A stretch of 64,000 nt of DNA from contig NC_068920.1 of NCBI RefSeq assembly GCF_023091745.1, positions 149,139,622 through 149,203,621 of the forward strand, in the 5' to 3' direction. A model generated the notes under the pieces. It did not search any database, had not been told where the DNA came from, and saw nothing but the letters and a program-made list of their open reading frames with translations. The stretch's first letter is position 1, and each line of letters starts with the position of its first letter. The translations under genes were made by a program, and so were the position numbers. Shown here piece after piece: positions 43,300 through 53,942 of this stretch. Source of the DNA: Budorcas taxicolor (lineage: Eukaryota > Chordata > Mammalia > Artiodactyla > Bovidae).

Positions 43300-43535
43300 A
43301 ATGTAAAGAAAAGTGAAAGTGAAGTCGCTCAGTCTTGTCCGACTCTTTGCGACCCCATGGACTGTAGCCTACCAGGCTCCTCCCTCCATGGGATTCTCCA
43401 GGCAAGAGTACTGGAGTGGGTTGCCATTTCCTTCTCCAGGGGATCTTCCCGACCCAGGGATCAAACCCTGGTCTCCTGCATTCCAGGCAGACACTTTAAC
43501 CTCTGAGCCACCAGGGAAGTCCAATGTAAAGAAAG
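43300..43535 (-). mobile_element. Bov-tA SINE, young, with at least 11-bp duplication
   Basis: The SINE at 43311-43522 is nearly consensus and ends with the head GAGCCACCAGGGAAGTCC. AATGTAAAGAA flanks it at 43300-43310 and 43523-43533 (AAG/AAAG afterwards). Confidence 0.95.
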
Positions 43536-44302
43536 CCCCTCCCAAAGATGCCCATGCCCTAATCCGTGGAACTTACAAATATATCACTTCAAATGGCAAA
43601 AGTGACTTTGCAGATGTGACTGAGATTGAAAAAGAAAGTGAAAGTGAAGTCACTCCATTGTGTCCGACTCTTGGTGACCCCATGGACCATAGCCTAGCAG
43701 GCTCTCTGTCCATGGGATTTTCCAGGCAAGAATTCTAGAGTGGGTTGCCGTTTCCTTCTCCAGGGGATCTTCCTGATGCAGGGAACGGAGCCGGGGTCTC
43801 CCACATTGTAGGCAGATGCTTTACCATCTGAGCCCCCAGAGAAGCCAGTAAACCTGATTAGCCTCGATTATCCAGGCTGATCCAATCTAATCGCATGCAG
43901 CCTTAAGAGGGGAGAATGTCTTCCCATAAGAAGTAGAAGAAGAACATAGTGGAGGGGAAAGCAGGGAGACCCCAAGTGGGAGAAGGGTTCAGTATACCTT
44001 TCCTGGCTCTGAGATGTAGGTGCTCCCAAAAAAGTGACCAAACAGAGGCCCCCAGACAACAGTCAGGAAGAAAATGGACCTTAATCTTACAACTGCCAAA
44101 ACCCAAATTCTACCAAAAACCCTGTGAGCTTGGGAGTGAATTCTCCCCAAAACCTTCTCTTCTGCCAGAAACAGCTACATTTTGCATTCCTAAACCTGGA
44201 GCAGAGATCTTGGCTGAGCTAACTCCCAGAGTGAGATAATAAACTCTGTTGTTTCAAGACCAAATTGTGGTAATTTTTATAGCAACAATGGAAAACTGAT
44301 AC
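43536..44302 (+). mobile_element. MLT1-type LTR (ERVL-MaLR), split by a Bov-tA SINE
   Basis: Left part: AAGATGCCCATGCCCTAATCC, GGCAAAAGTGACTTTGCAG. Right part after the SINE: GATTATCCAGGCTGATCC, CTTAAGAGGGGAGAATG, ending CTCTGTTGTTTCAAGACC and TTGTGGTAATTTTTATAGC. This is the usual MLT1 order. Only LTR sequence, no internal genes. Confidence 0.7.
43631..43848 (-). mobile_element. Bov-tA SINE nested in the MLT1 LTR
   Basis: GAAAGTGAAAGTGAAGTCAC starts the antisense tail on the plus strand. The head ends TTTACCATCTGAGCCCCCAG. It has small deletions and an extra AACGGAGCC in the B-box region. Confidence 0.92.
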
Positions 44303-44335
44303 AACACATTAAATGACATATCAAAACTTTATCAC

Positions 44336-44440
44336 TTAATGTGTGATCCAAAGACTGGCAACAGTGGCAACCTCCTGGGAGTTTATTAGAAATGCAGGAT
44401 ACCAGGGCCAACTCTCAGACTTACTGAGCTAGAATTCTAA
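44336..44440 (+). mobile_element. MER5-type hAT-Charlie non-autonomous element
   Basis: GTGTGATCCAAAGACTGGC, CTCCTGGGAGTTTATTAGAAA, TGCAGGATACCAGGGCC and AGACTTACTGAGCTAGAATTC follow MER5A/B. Ancient and noncoding. Confidence 0.68.
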
Positions 44441-44451
44441 TCAAAATATAA

Positions 44452-44750
44452 CTAGGCGACTCCCCAGGTGGCTGCTAGTAGTAAAAAACCTACCTGCCAA
44501 TAAAGGAGACATAAGAGACCCCAGTTTGATCACTGGGTTGAGAAGATCCCCTGGAGGAGGGCATGAAAACCCACTCTATGTAAGAATTAAAGATTTTAAA
44601 ATTAAAAAAATAAAAAACTATAAAAAAAAAAAAAAGAAAACCCACTCTAGTATTCTTGCCTGGAGAATCCCATGAATAGAGGAGCTTGGCAGGCTACATT
44701 CCATAGGGTTGCAAAGAGTTGGACACAACTGAAGCGACTTAGCATGCGGA
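44452..44750 (+). mobile_element. Bov-tA SINE carrying a tiny A-rich retroinsertion
   Basis: Head GCGACTCCCCAGGTGGCTG, B-box GTTTGATCACTGGG, then the body is interrupted after GAAAACCCACTCTA (44565-44578) and resumes with GAAAACCCACTCTAGTATTC (44636 on) to the end GCGACTTAGCATGCGG. Confidence 0.93.
44579..44635 (+). mobile_element. 57-bp retroinsertion (probable L1 3' stub) with perfect 14-bp duplication
   Basis: Between the two copies of GAAAACCCACTCTA (44565-44578 and 44636-44649) lies an A-rich stub: TGTAAGAATTAAAGATTTT followed by AT-rich sequence and a run of 14 A. The poly-A end, the plus orientation and the exact duplication are the marks of target-primed reverse transcription. The body resembles the last bases of ruminant L1 but is too short to assign firmly. 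Confidence 0.8.
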
Positions 44751-45547
44751 TGACTCATAAATGCCCAGAAGCAGTATTCTAAGACATCCAGTATCTGGTT
44801 ATGTCAACATCAAGGTGTTTGTGGTGAGTCTTATGTTTTTTTTTGTTGTTGTTTTTTGTTTTTCTGCTCATGGTGCCTGGATCCTTTGTGTTTTATAACT
44901 TACTGTGCATCCCATTGATTGAAATTGTGTCTATGGGATTTCCATATATGCATATGTTGACTGATTTTTAACTGAGGGATCTGGGATGGATCGGGAATAT
45001 CTACATTGCTAACCAAGGAAGTTCCTTCAGAAAGAAATTGTATCTGTTCTCATCTGGTGCCCAGGGACCCTCAGCTCTGGCTTACATCTTTCACCTTCAC
45101 AAGGAGGTGAGTTTGACCGCTAGACCTCTGTCAGCTTCAGCTTCTGGCTTTGATTCTCAAGGGATATGTCTTTGACCTTCAGCCTAGAACAAAACATAAT
45201 TCTCCATTTAGGGGACTGGACAGGGAGTTTATTCTAGTTCGTTCATAAGCTAAAGTCGAGGCTACTCAGAATCACAGGTTAGGCGGGGAGACCTATTGGC
45301 CCTCCCAGCATGGGCAGGGCTTTGACTCTGTAGGACCCTATGGCCAGTGTGGCCTTGAACACGGAGTCTTCCAATTACCCTGCTAGCAAAGGGCACCTTT
45401 GCTTTACTGTTCCGATCCACTCACTTTTCTGAGCTTTATCTTTCACACTCTATTTGGCCTCTGAGAAGGTCAGAAAGAATTTCTTAAGGGATCATTGATG
45501 CCATTAAAAAAGATGATTTCTATACATTTACAGGAAAAAAAAAAACA
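44751..45547. other. Single-copy or old repeat sequence
   Basis: No confident family. T-rich text near 44837-44866 has an old antisense L1 flavour but nothing decisive. No exon recognised. Confidence 0.35.
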
Positions 45548-45752
45548 GGCCTCCCCACGTGACACAGTGGTAAAGAATCCACCTGCCATTGCAGAAGACA
45601 CAAGAGATATGGGTTCAATCCCTGGGTAGGGAAGACCCCTTGGAGTAGGAAATAACAACCCACTCCATGGACAATCCCATAGACATAGGAGCCTGGCAGG
45701 CTACAATCCATGGGGTCACAAAGAGTCAGACTCGACTGAGCCACTGAGCACA
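45548..45752 (+). mobile_element. Bov-tA SINE with internal deletion
   Basis: Head GGCCTCCCCACGTGACACAG, B-box GGTTCAATCCCTGGG. The body goes from CCCACTCC to ATGGACAATCCC, so the AGTATTCTTGCC core is missing. The end is GACTCGACTGAGCCACTGAGC. It is preceded by a 12-A run. Confidence 0.9.
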
Positions 45753-46194
45753 GAAAAACATCTCTAAGAATTGTAAAGTGATGGCATTTTGAATGTTTTC
45801 ATCAATAAAGTCATTTGAAGAGCTTGTTTCAGTGTGCTGCTATAAACACAATTCTCCAGTGCCAGGCTAGGCGACACGTTACGTACAAGGCAGGAAGGTG
45901 GCCCAGCAGAGGGGTGGGGCTTCCATGGTCTTTATCCCCGGGGCTAGGATAATGTGGCATTTTGTATCTTATTACTTAACTTGTCAGGTTGAGTCTATGT
46001 CATGTACTTGCACATGTTAGGTAAATGAGAATAAAGTCATACCTGGTTTGTATGAAGTTTTCAAGGTAAAAGAGTTGCTAACCTGAGATCCCTCAGGATG
46101 GATACCCATGTCATACACTGAAATACAACCAGATTGAAGAGGGAAAACTTCAAGAGTGAAGAGTGAGATGTTTTCTCTTGAGGTTTCCCAGTGG
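45753..46194. other. Single-copy sequence
   Basis: No recognised element. Confidence 0.45.
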
Positions 46195-46420
46195 CAATGT
46201 CAGCTATGCTACTGGTCTGGGCTCAGAGCAGAAATCTGGGCTGGAGACGTAAACACGGAGCAATTTGGGGCAACATTAGGAAGAAACAGTATTTCACATT
46301 TTCAGTAGATAGGGCAGCTGGCTGGTCTTAGGGGAGAATGCATGCTAGCTGAAACTCACAAGGAAGGCTTCCTGGAAGAGAAGGGCTGTGGGAGCCACGG
46401 AGACTTATGAGAAATATTTG
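46195..46420 (-). mobile_element. L2 LINE fragment (tentative)
   Basis: GAGCAGAAATCTGGGCTGGAG (46225-46245) and GGAAGGCTTCCTGGAAGAG (46361-46380) match two antisense L2 blocks, in order but with the middle shortened. Confidence 0.4.
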
Positions 46421-46783
46421 CAAGTGAGAAAGAATGATGTGTGCTGAGTGGTAAGATTGCTCTAACAGGAGAATTCTGACAGCAGGCCCACCTGAGAGGG
46501 GTGGGCAGGAGACAGCGGTGTTTGTTTTCACAAGGAGATAATGAGGTAAACAATCTCAGATTCATGTTATGTTCGAGTGGCATGATGTTATGTGAGGTTA
46601 CTTAATCTTCCTCTAAACAAACAAACAACCCAAAAAGAACAGAAGGGGAATACCGTAAACATAAGCTGGAGGAACCTCCGGAAAGGTAATCTGTTAGGCT
46701 GTAGCGATGAGCGTCAGCCCTGCCTCCCCCAGCTTCTCTGGCTATGGGTGCTGCCTTTCAGCATCTGCAGAGTCCCAGTCCCC
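46421..46783. other. Single-copy sequence
   Basis: No recognised element. Confidence 0.45.
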
Positions 46784-46983
46784 GGCACTTGCCTGTGGTC
46801 CAGTGATTAAGACTTTGCCTTCCAGTGCAGGGGGTGCTGGTTCTGTTCCTGGTTGGGGAGATGAGATTCCACATGCTTTGTGACCCCAAAACCAAAACAT
46901 AAAACAGAAGCAGTATTATAACAAATGCAGTAAAGACTTTAAAAATGGTCCACATCAAAAAAAATAAAAGAGAGAGAGAGAAA
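46784..46983 (+). mobile_element. CHR-type SINE with A-rich and (GA)n end
   Basis: Head GCACTTGCCTGTGGTCCAG, body CATAAAACAGAAGCAGTATTA and TAAAGACTTTAAAAATGG, then an A-rich tail and (GA)n at 46968-46981. Confidence 0.86.
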
Positions 46984-47645
46984 GAATCCCAATGCCAGAG
47001 GGGAGAAGCTATAGGACCTGGCTCCTAGGAGCATGGAAGTCTGCATTTAGCCGAAGAGGTGTTTGCCCAGACCAGCATCTAGTCTGTGTGGACAGAGTCC
47101 TGTCTGCCCTCTGCCATCGTCCCCTGTTTTCATGTGGATCCAGCAGTGCAGGACTCTCAGCATCCCTACTGCCTCGCTGGTCTTCCCGCCTGGCCGCTCC
47201 TTCATGACCCCATCCTGCACTTGTCACTCCTAGACTCGGTCTCACACCTCACGCTGCTCCAACTCAACTCAACTCTTTGATATCTTCACTGCAGATGTTA
47301 CCTCCTGCATCCAGCTTTCAGAGTAGGTCGCCCTGGATGCTGACACTGGCCTGGATCAAGCAAAAGTTTGTTCCACCCCAATCCCCCCTCCCTACAGTGT
47401 CGCTGTAGTGTTGGAACACTGTTATTCAGGCTCTGGGTCTCAGGGTCTGAAGCCAGCTCAGCACCAGGTCTGACCTGGTTCCAGCTTTCATTCCTAATGT
47501 CTTAGCTCAGGTCACCATTGGTTTTTCATCCCTGTGGCTGAACCCAGGTGATTCTGCTCCATGAAACATGGAAGTTTCCAGAAAGCCATTCATTATTTTA
47601 TACTACAAATACGTATTACTTGACTACTATGGGCCCTACGGATCC
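46984..47645. other. GC-richer single-copy sequence
   Basis: No gene recognised. Open frames on both strands (46992-47280) share the GC-rich patch and lack a family signature. Confidence 0.45.
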
Positions 47646-47672
47646 CTTACTCTCTGAGCCACCAGCGAAGCC
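47646..47672 (-). mobile_element. Orphan tRNA-like SINE head
   Basis: Plus-strand CTTACTCTCTGAGCCACC then AGCGAAGCC is a minus-strand Bov-tA/CHR head of about 27 bases without body or tail. A complete SINE of the same orientation starts about 42 bases to the right. Confidence 0.6.
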
Positions 47673-47713
47673 TGGAGATTCTGCAGCACTAACAAAAATA
47701 AAATCCCTGTCCT

Positions 47714-47911
47714 TGGGAGATGTGTCCCACTCATTTGTGACCACATGGACTGTAGCCCACCAGGCTCCCCTGTCCATGGGATATCCCAGGCAAGAATGCT
47801 GGAGTAGGTTTCCGTTCCCTTCTCCAGGGGATCTTCCCCACCCAGGGATCGAACCCTCATCTCCTGCTTCGCAGGCAGATTCTTTACCACTGAACCACTG
47901 GAGAAGTCCCA
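47714..47911 (-). mobile_element. Bov-tA SINE
   Basis: The plus strand reads GATGTGTCCCACTCATTTG, CAAGAATGCTGGAGTAGG, GATCGAACCCTCATCTCC, then the head TTTACCACTGAACCACTGGAG. The outermost 3' bases (CTCAGTCG part) are missing. Confidence 0.91.
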
Positions 47912-47917
47912 TGGGGC

Positions 47918-48059
47918 ATTAGACGGTGCTGAATGTGATGGAGAACAATAAAGCAAGGTGAGGGGAAGAAATTTCCAAGGGAGGTGAGAGAGGGGGTCCC
48001 TATTTTCAGAGTGCCTGAGGATGGGTCTCTCAAATAGAGTGATGTTTAAGCAAAGGGGT
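47918..48059 (-). mobile_element. L2 LINE fragment (tentative)
   Basis: ATGGAGAACAATAAAGCAAGG, GGGTCCCTATTTTCAGAGTG and TGAGGATGGGTCTCTC follow the antisense L2 3' block. The BovB at 48067 inserts at its right side. Confidence 0.5.
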
Positions 48060-51000
48060 AAGACCCCATGAAGCGTATGAAAAGGCAAAATGATAGGATA
48101 CTGAAAGAGAAACTCCCCAGGTCGGTAGGTGCCCAATATGCTACTGGAGATCAGTGGAGAAATAACTCCAGAAAGAATGAAGGGATGGAGCCAAAGCAAA
48201 AACAATACCCAGCTGTGGATGTGACTGGTGATAGAAGCGAGGTCCGATGCTGTAAGGAGCAACATTGCATAGGAATCTGGAATATTAGGTCCATGAATCA
48301 AGGCAAATTGGAAGTGGTCAAACAAGAGATGGCAAGAGTGAATGTTGACATTCTAGGAATCAGCGAACTAAAATGGACTGGAATGGGTGAATTTAACTCA
48401 GATGACCATTATATTTACTACTGTGGGCAGGAATCCCTTAGAAGAAATGGAGTAGCCATCATGGTCAACAAAAGAGTCCGAAATGCAGTACTTGGATGCA
48501 ATCTCAAAAATGACAGAATGATCTCTGTTCATTTCCAAGGCAAACCATTCAGTATCATAGTAATCCAAGTCTATGCCCCAACCAGTAATGCTGAAGAAGC
48601 TGAAGTTGAACGGTTCTATGAAGACCTACAAGACCTTTTAGAACTAACACCCCAAAAAGATGTCCTTTTCATGATAGGGGACTGGAATGCAAAAGTAGGA
48701 AGTCAAGAAACACCTGGAGTAACAGGCAAATTTGGCCTTGGAGTACAGAATGAAGCAGGGCAAAGGCTAATAGAGTTTTGCCAAGAGAAAGCACTGGTCA
48801 TAGCAAACACCTTCTTCCAACAACGTAAGAGAAGACTCTACACATGGACATCACCAGATAGTCAACACCGAAATCAGATTGATTATATTCTTTGAAGCCA
48901 AAGACAGAAAAGCTCTATACGGACAGCAAAAACAAGACCGGGAGCTGGCGGTGGCTCAGATCATGAACTCCTTATTGCCAAATTCAGACTTAAATTGAAG
49001 AAAGTAGGGAAAACCACTAGACCATTCAGGTATGACCTAAATCGAATCCCTTATGATTATACAGTGGAAGTGAGAAATAGATTTAAGGGCCTAGATCTGA
49101 TAGATAGAGTGCCTGATGAACTATGGACAGAGGTTCGTGACATTGTACAGGAGACAGGGATCAAGACCATCCCCATGGAAAAGAAATGCAGAAAAGCAAA
49201 ATGGCTGTCTGAGGAGGCCTTACAAATAACTGTGAAAAGAAGAGAAGTGAAAAGCAAAGGAGAAAAGGAAACATATAAGCATCTGAATGCAGAGTTCCAA
49301 AGAACAGCAAAAAGAGATAAGAAAGCCTTCCTCAGAGATCAATGCAAAGAGATAGAGACAAACAACAGAATGGGAAAGACTAGAGATCTCAAGAAAATTA
49401 GAGATACCAAGGGAACATTTCAGGCAAAGATGGGCTCAATAAAGGACAGAAATGGTGTGGACCTAACAGAAGCAGAAGATATTAATAAAAGGTGGCAAGA
49501 ATACACAGAAGAATGGTACAAAAAAGATCTTCACGACCCAGATAATCACGATGGTGTGATCACTCATCTAGAGTCAGACACCCTGGAATGTGAAGTCAAG
49601 TGGGCCTTAGAAAGCATCACTACGAACAAAGCTAGTGGAGGTGATAGAATTCCAGTTGAGCTATTTCAAATCCTGAAAGATGCTGCTGTGAAAGTGCTGC
49701 ACTGAATATGTCAGCAAATTTGAAAAATTCAGCAGTGGCCACAGGACTGGAAAAGGTCAGTTTTCATTCCAATCTCAAAGAAAGGCAATGTCAAATAATG
49801 CTCAAACTACCACACAATTGCACTCATCTCACATGCTAGTAAAGTAATGCTCAAAATTCTCCAAGACAGGCTTCAGCAATACGTGAACTGTGAACTCCCT
49901 GATGTTCAAGCTGCATTTAGAAAAGGCAGAGGAACCAGAGATCAAACTGCCAACATCTGCTGGATCATGGAAAAAGCAAGAGGATTCCAGAAAAACATCT
50001 ATTTCTGCTTTATTGACTGTGTGGATCACAATCAACTGTGGAAAATTCTGAAAGAGATGGGAATACCAGACCACCTGACATGCCTCTTGAGAAACCTGTA
50101 TCCAGGTCAGGACGCAACAGTTAGAACTGAACATGGAACAACAGACTGGTTCCAAATAGGAAAAGGAGTACATCAAGGCTGCATATTGTCACTCTGCTTA
50201 TTTAACTTCTATGCAGAGTACATCATGAGAAACGCTGGGCTGGAAGAAGCACAAGCTGGAATCAAGATTGCTGGGACAAATATCAATAACCTCAGATATG
50301 CAGATGACTCCACCCTTTTGGCAGAAAGTGAAGAGGAACTAAAAAGCCTCTTGATGAAAGTGAAAGTGGAGAGTGAAAAAGTTGGCTTAAAGCTCACCAT
50401 CCAGAAAACGAAGATCATGGCATCTGGTCCCATCACTTCATGGGAAATAGATGGGGAAACAGTGGAAACAGTGTCAGACTTTATTGTGGGGGGCTCCCAA
50501 ATCACTGCAGATGATGACTGCAGCCCTGAAATTAAAAGACACACTCCTTGGAAGGAAAGTCATGACCAACCTATATAGCATATTGAAAAGCAGAGATATT
50601 ACCTTGCCAACAAAGGTCTGTCTAGTCAAGGCTATGGTTTTTCCAGTGGTCATGTATGGATGTGAGAGTTGGACTGTGAAGAAAGCTGAGTGCCAAAGAA
50701 TTCATGCTTTAGAACTGTGGTGTTGGGGAAGACTCCTGAGAGTCCCTCTTACTGAAAGGAGATCCAACCAGTCTATCCTAAAGGAGATCCGTTCTGGGTG
50801 TTCATTGGAAGGACTGATGCTAAAGCTGAAACTCCAGTACTTTGGCCACCTCATGCGAATAGTTAACTCATTGGAAAAGACTCTGATGCTGGGAGGGATT
50901 GAGGGCAGAAGGAGAAGGGGACGACAGAGGATGAGATGGCTGGATGGCATCACCAACTCGATGGACGTGAGTTGAGTGAACTCCAGGAGTTGGTGATGGA

Positions 51001-51084
51001 CAGGGAGGCCTAGAATGCTGCGATTTGGGGGTCACAAAGAATCAGACATGACTGAGCGATTGAACTGAACTGAACTGAAGACCC
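48060..51084 (+). mobile_element. BovB LINE, longest copy in the window (about 3.0 kb)
   Basis: BovB sequence runs from 48067 to 51077 with a (CTGAA)n end, flanked by AAGACCC at 48060-48066 and 51078-51084 (7 bp). It covers the AP-like endonuclease, linker, reverse transcriptase and C-terminal Cys/His-poor region of this RTE-clade element. The tract GGGTGTTCA plus a CTGAA tail puts it in a younger class. BovB is established to have entered ruminants horizontally from a squamate-type source. The copy lacks the far 5' part and is coding-dead. Confidence 0.96.
48068..50978 (+). pseudogene. BovB endonuclease/reverse-transcriptase pseudo-ORF
   Basis: In life the protein nicks target DNA and copies its own RNA at the nick. 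The 5' block (275 codons, 48068-48895) shows endonuclease residues in order: WNIRS (N72), GISEL (E100), VYAP, IGDWNAKVG (D205, N207), QIDYIL (D272). A Cys-to-TGA stop at 48893-48895 cuts off the last catalytic block SDH (H299 if read through). The same frame reopens to a Ser-to-TGA stop at 49703-49705, with further stops at 49721-49723 and 49796-49798. The RT block (49847-50578) keeps YADD at 50297-50308, but motif A has lost six codons (FID joined to CVDH near 50014). A 2-bp deletion near 50545 shifts the frame for the last 140 codons, which end near 50975. Confidence 0.93.
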
Positions 51085-51500
51085 TGTTCGGCGCTGTGGG
51101 GCATCCATTCTGGATTGTGAGGTTCACATGGAGTGGCCAGACACTGAAGAAATTCCAGTGCAAAAACTCTACTGTGGAAGAGAACACTACCATGAGACTT
51201 GCACACCAGGGCACGCGGAAGGGCTGTTGCACGAATCGTTAGTGAACTGGCGCTCACTCAGTCGCCGTTTTGAAAATGATTACCTCTCTGTCTTTAGCAG
51301 GTCCCGAGGGGAAATATTTGATAGCTCTAATTCTCTCAAAATATTTGTTATGAGTAAAAAGGTGAAATTGAAAATAGAGTTGGTCACTGAGCTTTTTTTC
51401 TTTCAATGATATTTACTTAAATAATATAAAAGAAGTGTTGCCACTATGGTGTATTGAGAATCCGGTTTATTCAAGCTCATCACATACTCTGTCACTCAGG
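51085..51500. other. Single-copy sequence with an unassigned 93-codon frame
   Basis: The plus-strand frame 51128-51409 has a fairly gene-like composition in its first 60 residues (MEWPDTEEIPVQKLY start) and lies outside any repeat I know. It ends in a KKVKLKIE/FFF stretch typical of chance AT-rich sequence. No domain, promoter or splice context supports it. Confidence 0.3.
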
Positions 51501-51570
51501 AAAAACAGTTCCCATTTTACCCGTAGGGCCCAAGGTCACATATTCAGTTTGAAACTAGAAATCAAATATA
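51501..51570 (-). mobile_element. MIR SINE fragment (tentative)
   Basis: TTCCCATTTTACCCGTAGG and GCCCAAGGTCACATATTCAG resemble the antisense MIR core. Short and diverged. Confidence 0.4.
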
Positions 51571-52260
51571 GCTTAATTGAATTTTTAAAATGTTGACTTT
51601 TTCAACATATAATCCTTACTCCTTCTCATGGGGTTTAGCCTGTTAAAATGTCCCTTATTCATATGGAAATACTAAATAATCTTGGCATTTTCCCCATGGT
51701 AATGCAAATATAAAGGGTTAATTTTGAAGACAGAACCGTTGCAGAATTTCTAGGTAGTTGAACTAAAATTCAGGAAAAAAATTTTTTTTTCTTTAACCAA
51801 GTCTCTAGTCTCTAGTCCAAAATGAGAAGACTTTGTCATTTAGGTGAAAAAAAAAATGTTTGCCAAATTTGATGTGAGGTGGTAAATTTTCAGCTGTAGG
51901 AGACCCTGTCAATTATCTGGATATCATTAGAACCCAAAACAGAGCTAACAAAGGTAGCACATTTTCACAAAACTGCAGAAGTTTGATTTAATCAGTGAGA
52001 ATTTCTTTTTCACACAGATTTTTGTTATCTCACTTAGCTCCAGGGGCCCCTTAATGACAAATTAGCAAGGTGCTACCGTATTGTAACTGGAAGACATTTT
52101 ATCACATTGACATTCAGCATTGTGACCTGATTCTTGCTAGACAGAGAATTAATATTTGCACTGGCTACAGAATTAACTTATTTTTTAGATTATTTTATAC
52201 TTGAAATCTTTCTTCATATGAAGCAGGTTTTCATCTGGAAGCCAACTTTGTTTTCATTTT
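51571..52260. other. Single-copy, AT-rich; candidate conserved noncoding DNA
   Basis: No repeat or exon. 51880-52200 is dense in homeodomain-like words (GTCAATTATCTGG, TTTGATTTAATCAG, CCTTAATGACAAATTAGC) and free of insertions for 690 bases. Regulatory function is only an inference. Confidence 0.35.
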
Positions 52261-52570
52261 GAACCAGTCCATCCTCAAGGAAATCAACGCTGAATATTCA
52301 TTGGAAGGAGTGATGCTGAAGCTCCAATACTTTGGCCACCTGATGCAAACAGCCAACTCAAAGCCAACTCAGGAGAAGAGCCTGATGTCGGGAAAGATTG
52401 AAGGCAAAAGGAGAAGGGGATGACAGAGGATGAGATGGTTAGATGGCATCACCAACTCAATGGACATGAATTTGGGCGAACTCCAGGAGATAGTGGAGGA
52501 CAGAGGAGTCTGGCATGCTCCAGTCCATGGAGCTGCAAAGAGTTGCAAACAACTTAGCAACTGAGCGGCA
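52261..52570 (+). mobile_element. BovB LINE 3' end fragment
   Basis: GAACCAGTCCATCCTCAAGG to CAACTTAGCAACTGAGCGG with a CAACAAAACC end. Small deletion (GCTGAAGCTGAAACTCC shortened) and a partial AGCCAACTCA duplication near 52350-52370. Old CAA-tail class, GAATATTCA tract. Confidence 0.92.
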
Positions 52571-52655
52571 ACAAAACCAATTACTGTGGATGAGATGGGT
52601 TTTTGCTGGCCTTGCAGACATCTTGATTACTTATATGACTTCCAGTGCACTAAAG

Positions 52656-52785
52656 TGGGCAAAATAAATAACATTACCTCCATTTCATGGCTTAGGAAAC
52701 TAAGCATCAAACAAAAGCTGGACTAATTTGTGCAAGCACATGCAGATGACGAGGGCTGCAAGGAGATTCAAATGCCCTTCTTTCA
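52656..52785 (-). mobile_element. MIR SINE
   Basis: ACATTACCTCCATTTCATGG, CTTAGGAAACTAAGCATC and GCAAGGAGATTCAAATGCCC follow the antisense MIR order (TCTCCATTTTACAGATGAGG ... GGATTCGAACCC). Confidence 0.65.
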
Positions 52786-53635
52786 GAATCCAAAGATGCT
52801 CCTGCCTGGACCAGACCATCAGCATCAAACTAAAGAAGGTCCACTCAAAAGAGAAGCAGAAATCAATCAAAATTGCAAGTTGAAGCCTCATCTTAGCAGG
52901 TGTCCTGCGCTACTATAGATCTTCCAGTTGCAACAAAGAGAAAATGCTCTTCCAAACCAAATGATCTAACTGGGAGTTAGATGAATACACCTGAGCTCCC
53001 CAGGTATTCCTCTAGCATGCAAATATGATCCCAAGTACCACTAAAAAAAAAAAAAAAGCATTCATTTTGATAAGTTTATACTCAGAGCTGAACCAGCTAT
53101 TATATATATATCGAATCACATTCCAGAAGAACAGAAACTGTATCTTCATGTGTTTCTTCATGAAGACAGAACAGTTTTCTTAATAGTAAGAGAATATAGT
53201 TGATGATAAATAAAACTATTAACCTGTTTTATCGACTACATCTTTGTGGGAAAAGCTAACAAAAGTAAAATCACACTGGAGGGCAATAGGAACCAACAGG
53301 CAAGCCTATCCACCTGAGTTTACTCGCAGGAAGGGCTATTTGTTTGGGGCCTTGACTGTAATTGAAATCTCAGGATTCTCCTCAGTGTTTCTTTTCTAAG
53401 CACAATTTTACTTCGCCAATGACTGAGGTCAGGACTTGAACAGATGGCAGCTGGCACTTCCAAACTGTTCCTTTTTGGGAAGATTTGGGAGAAAGACTTG
53501 AAGGGTCCTAAACTGAAAAACCTAAAATTTATGAAGAAATCACCTTTAAAACAAAGGTCAAATAAGTGTTGATTTCTTCTTTTAAGGAAAGGATGTTCAA
53601 ATTCAGATAGACCTGTTATTCATTTTTACTTTTAG
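52786..53635. other. Single-copy sequence
   Basis: No gene or repeat family recognised. A poly-A run lies at 53043-53057 and (TA)n at 53100-53111. Confidence 0.45.
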
Positions 53636-53852
53636 CGTGTGAAAGTGTTAGTCTCTCAGTCATGTCTGACTCTTTGTGACCCCATGGACTGCCTCCCAGG
53701 CTCCTCCTCTGTCCGTGGAATTCTTCAGGCAGGATACTAGAGCAGGTCACCATTCCCTTTTCCAAGGGATGTTCCCAACCCAGGGATCGAACCTGGATCT
53801 CTTGCATTGGCAAACAAGTTCTTTACCGCTAAGCCACCAGGGAAACCCCAGT
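53636..53852 (-). mobile_element. Bov-tA SINE
   Basis: The plus strand begins GTGTGAAAGTGTTAGTCTC (3' end with a GTTAG(T) tail) and ends with the head TTTACCGCTAAGCCACC. Confidence 0.93.
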
Positions 53853-53942
53853 GTACAAATAATGAATGCTTATTTGGACAAATGGAAAGTACAGAGAATA
53901 AGAAAAGGAAAAGAAAGAAAAAAATATGTATAATCTCTTTAG

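Noticed and set aside
48068..50975. Three long plus-strand frames read as three separate host genes
   Set aside because: Endonuclease and RT motifs, the CTGAA tail and flanking duplication show one dead BovB retrotransposon.
51128..51409. 93-codon frame next to the large BovB, possible exon
   Set aside because: Composition is somewhat gene-like but there is no domain, splice pair or promoter evidence; kept only as a note in the feature list.
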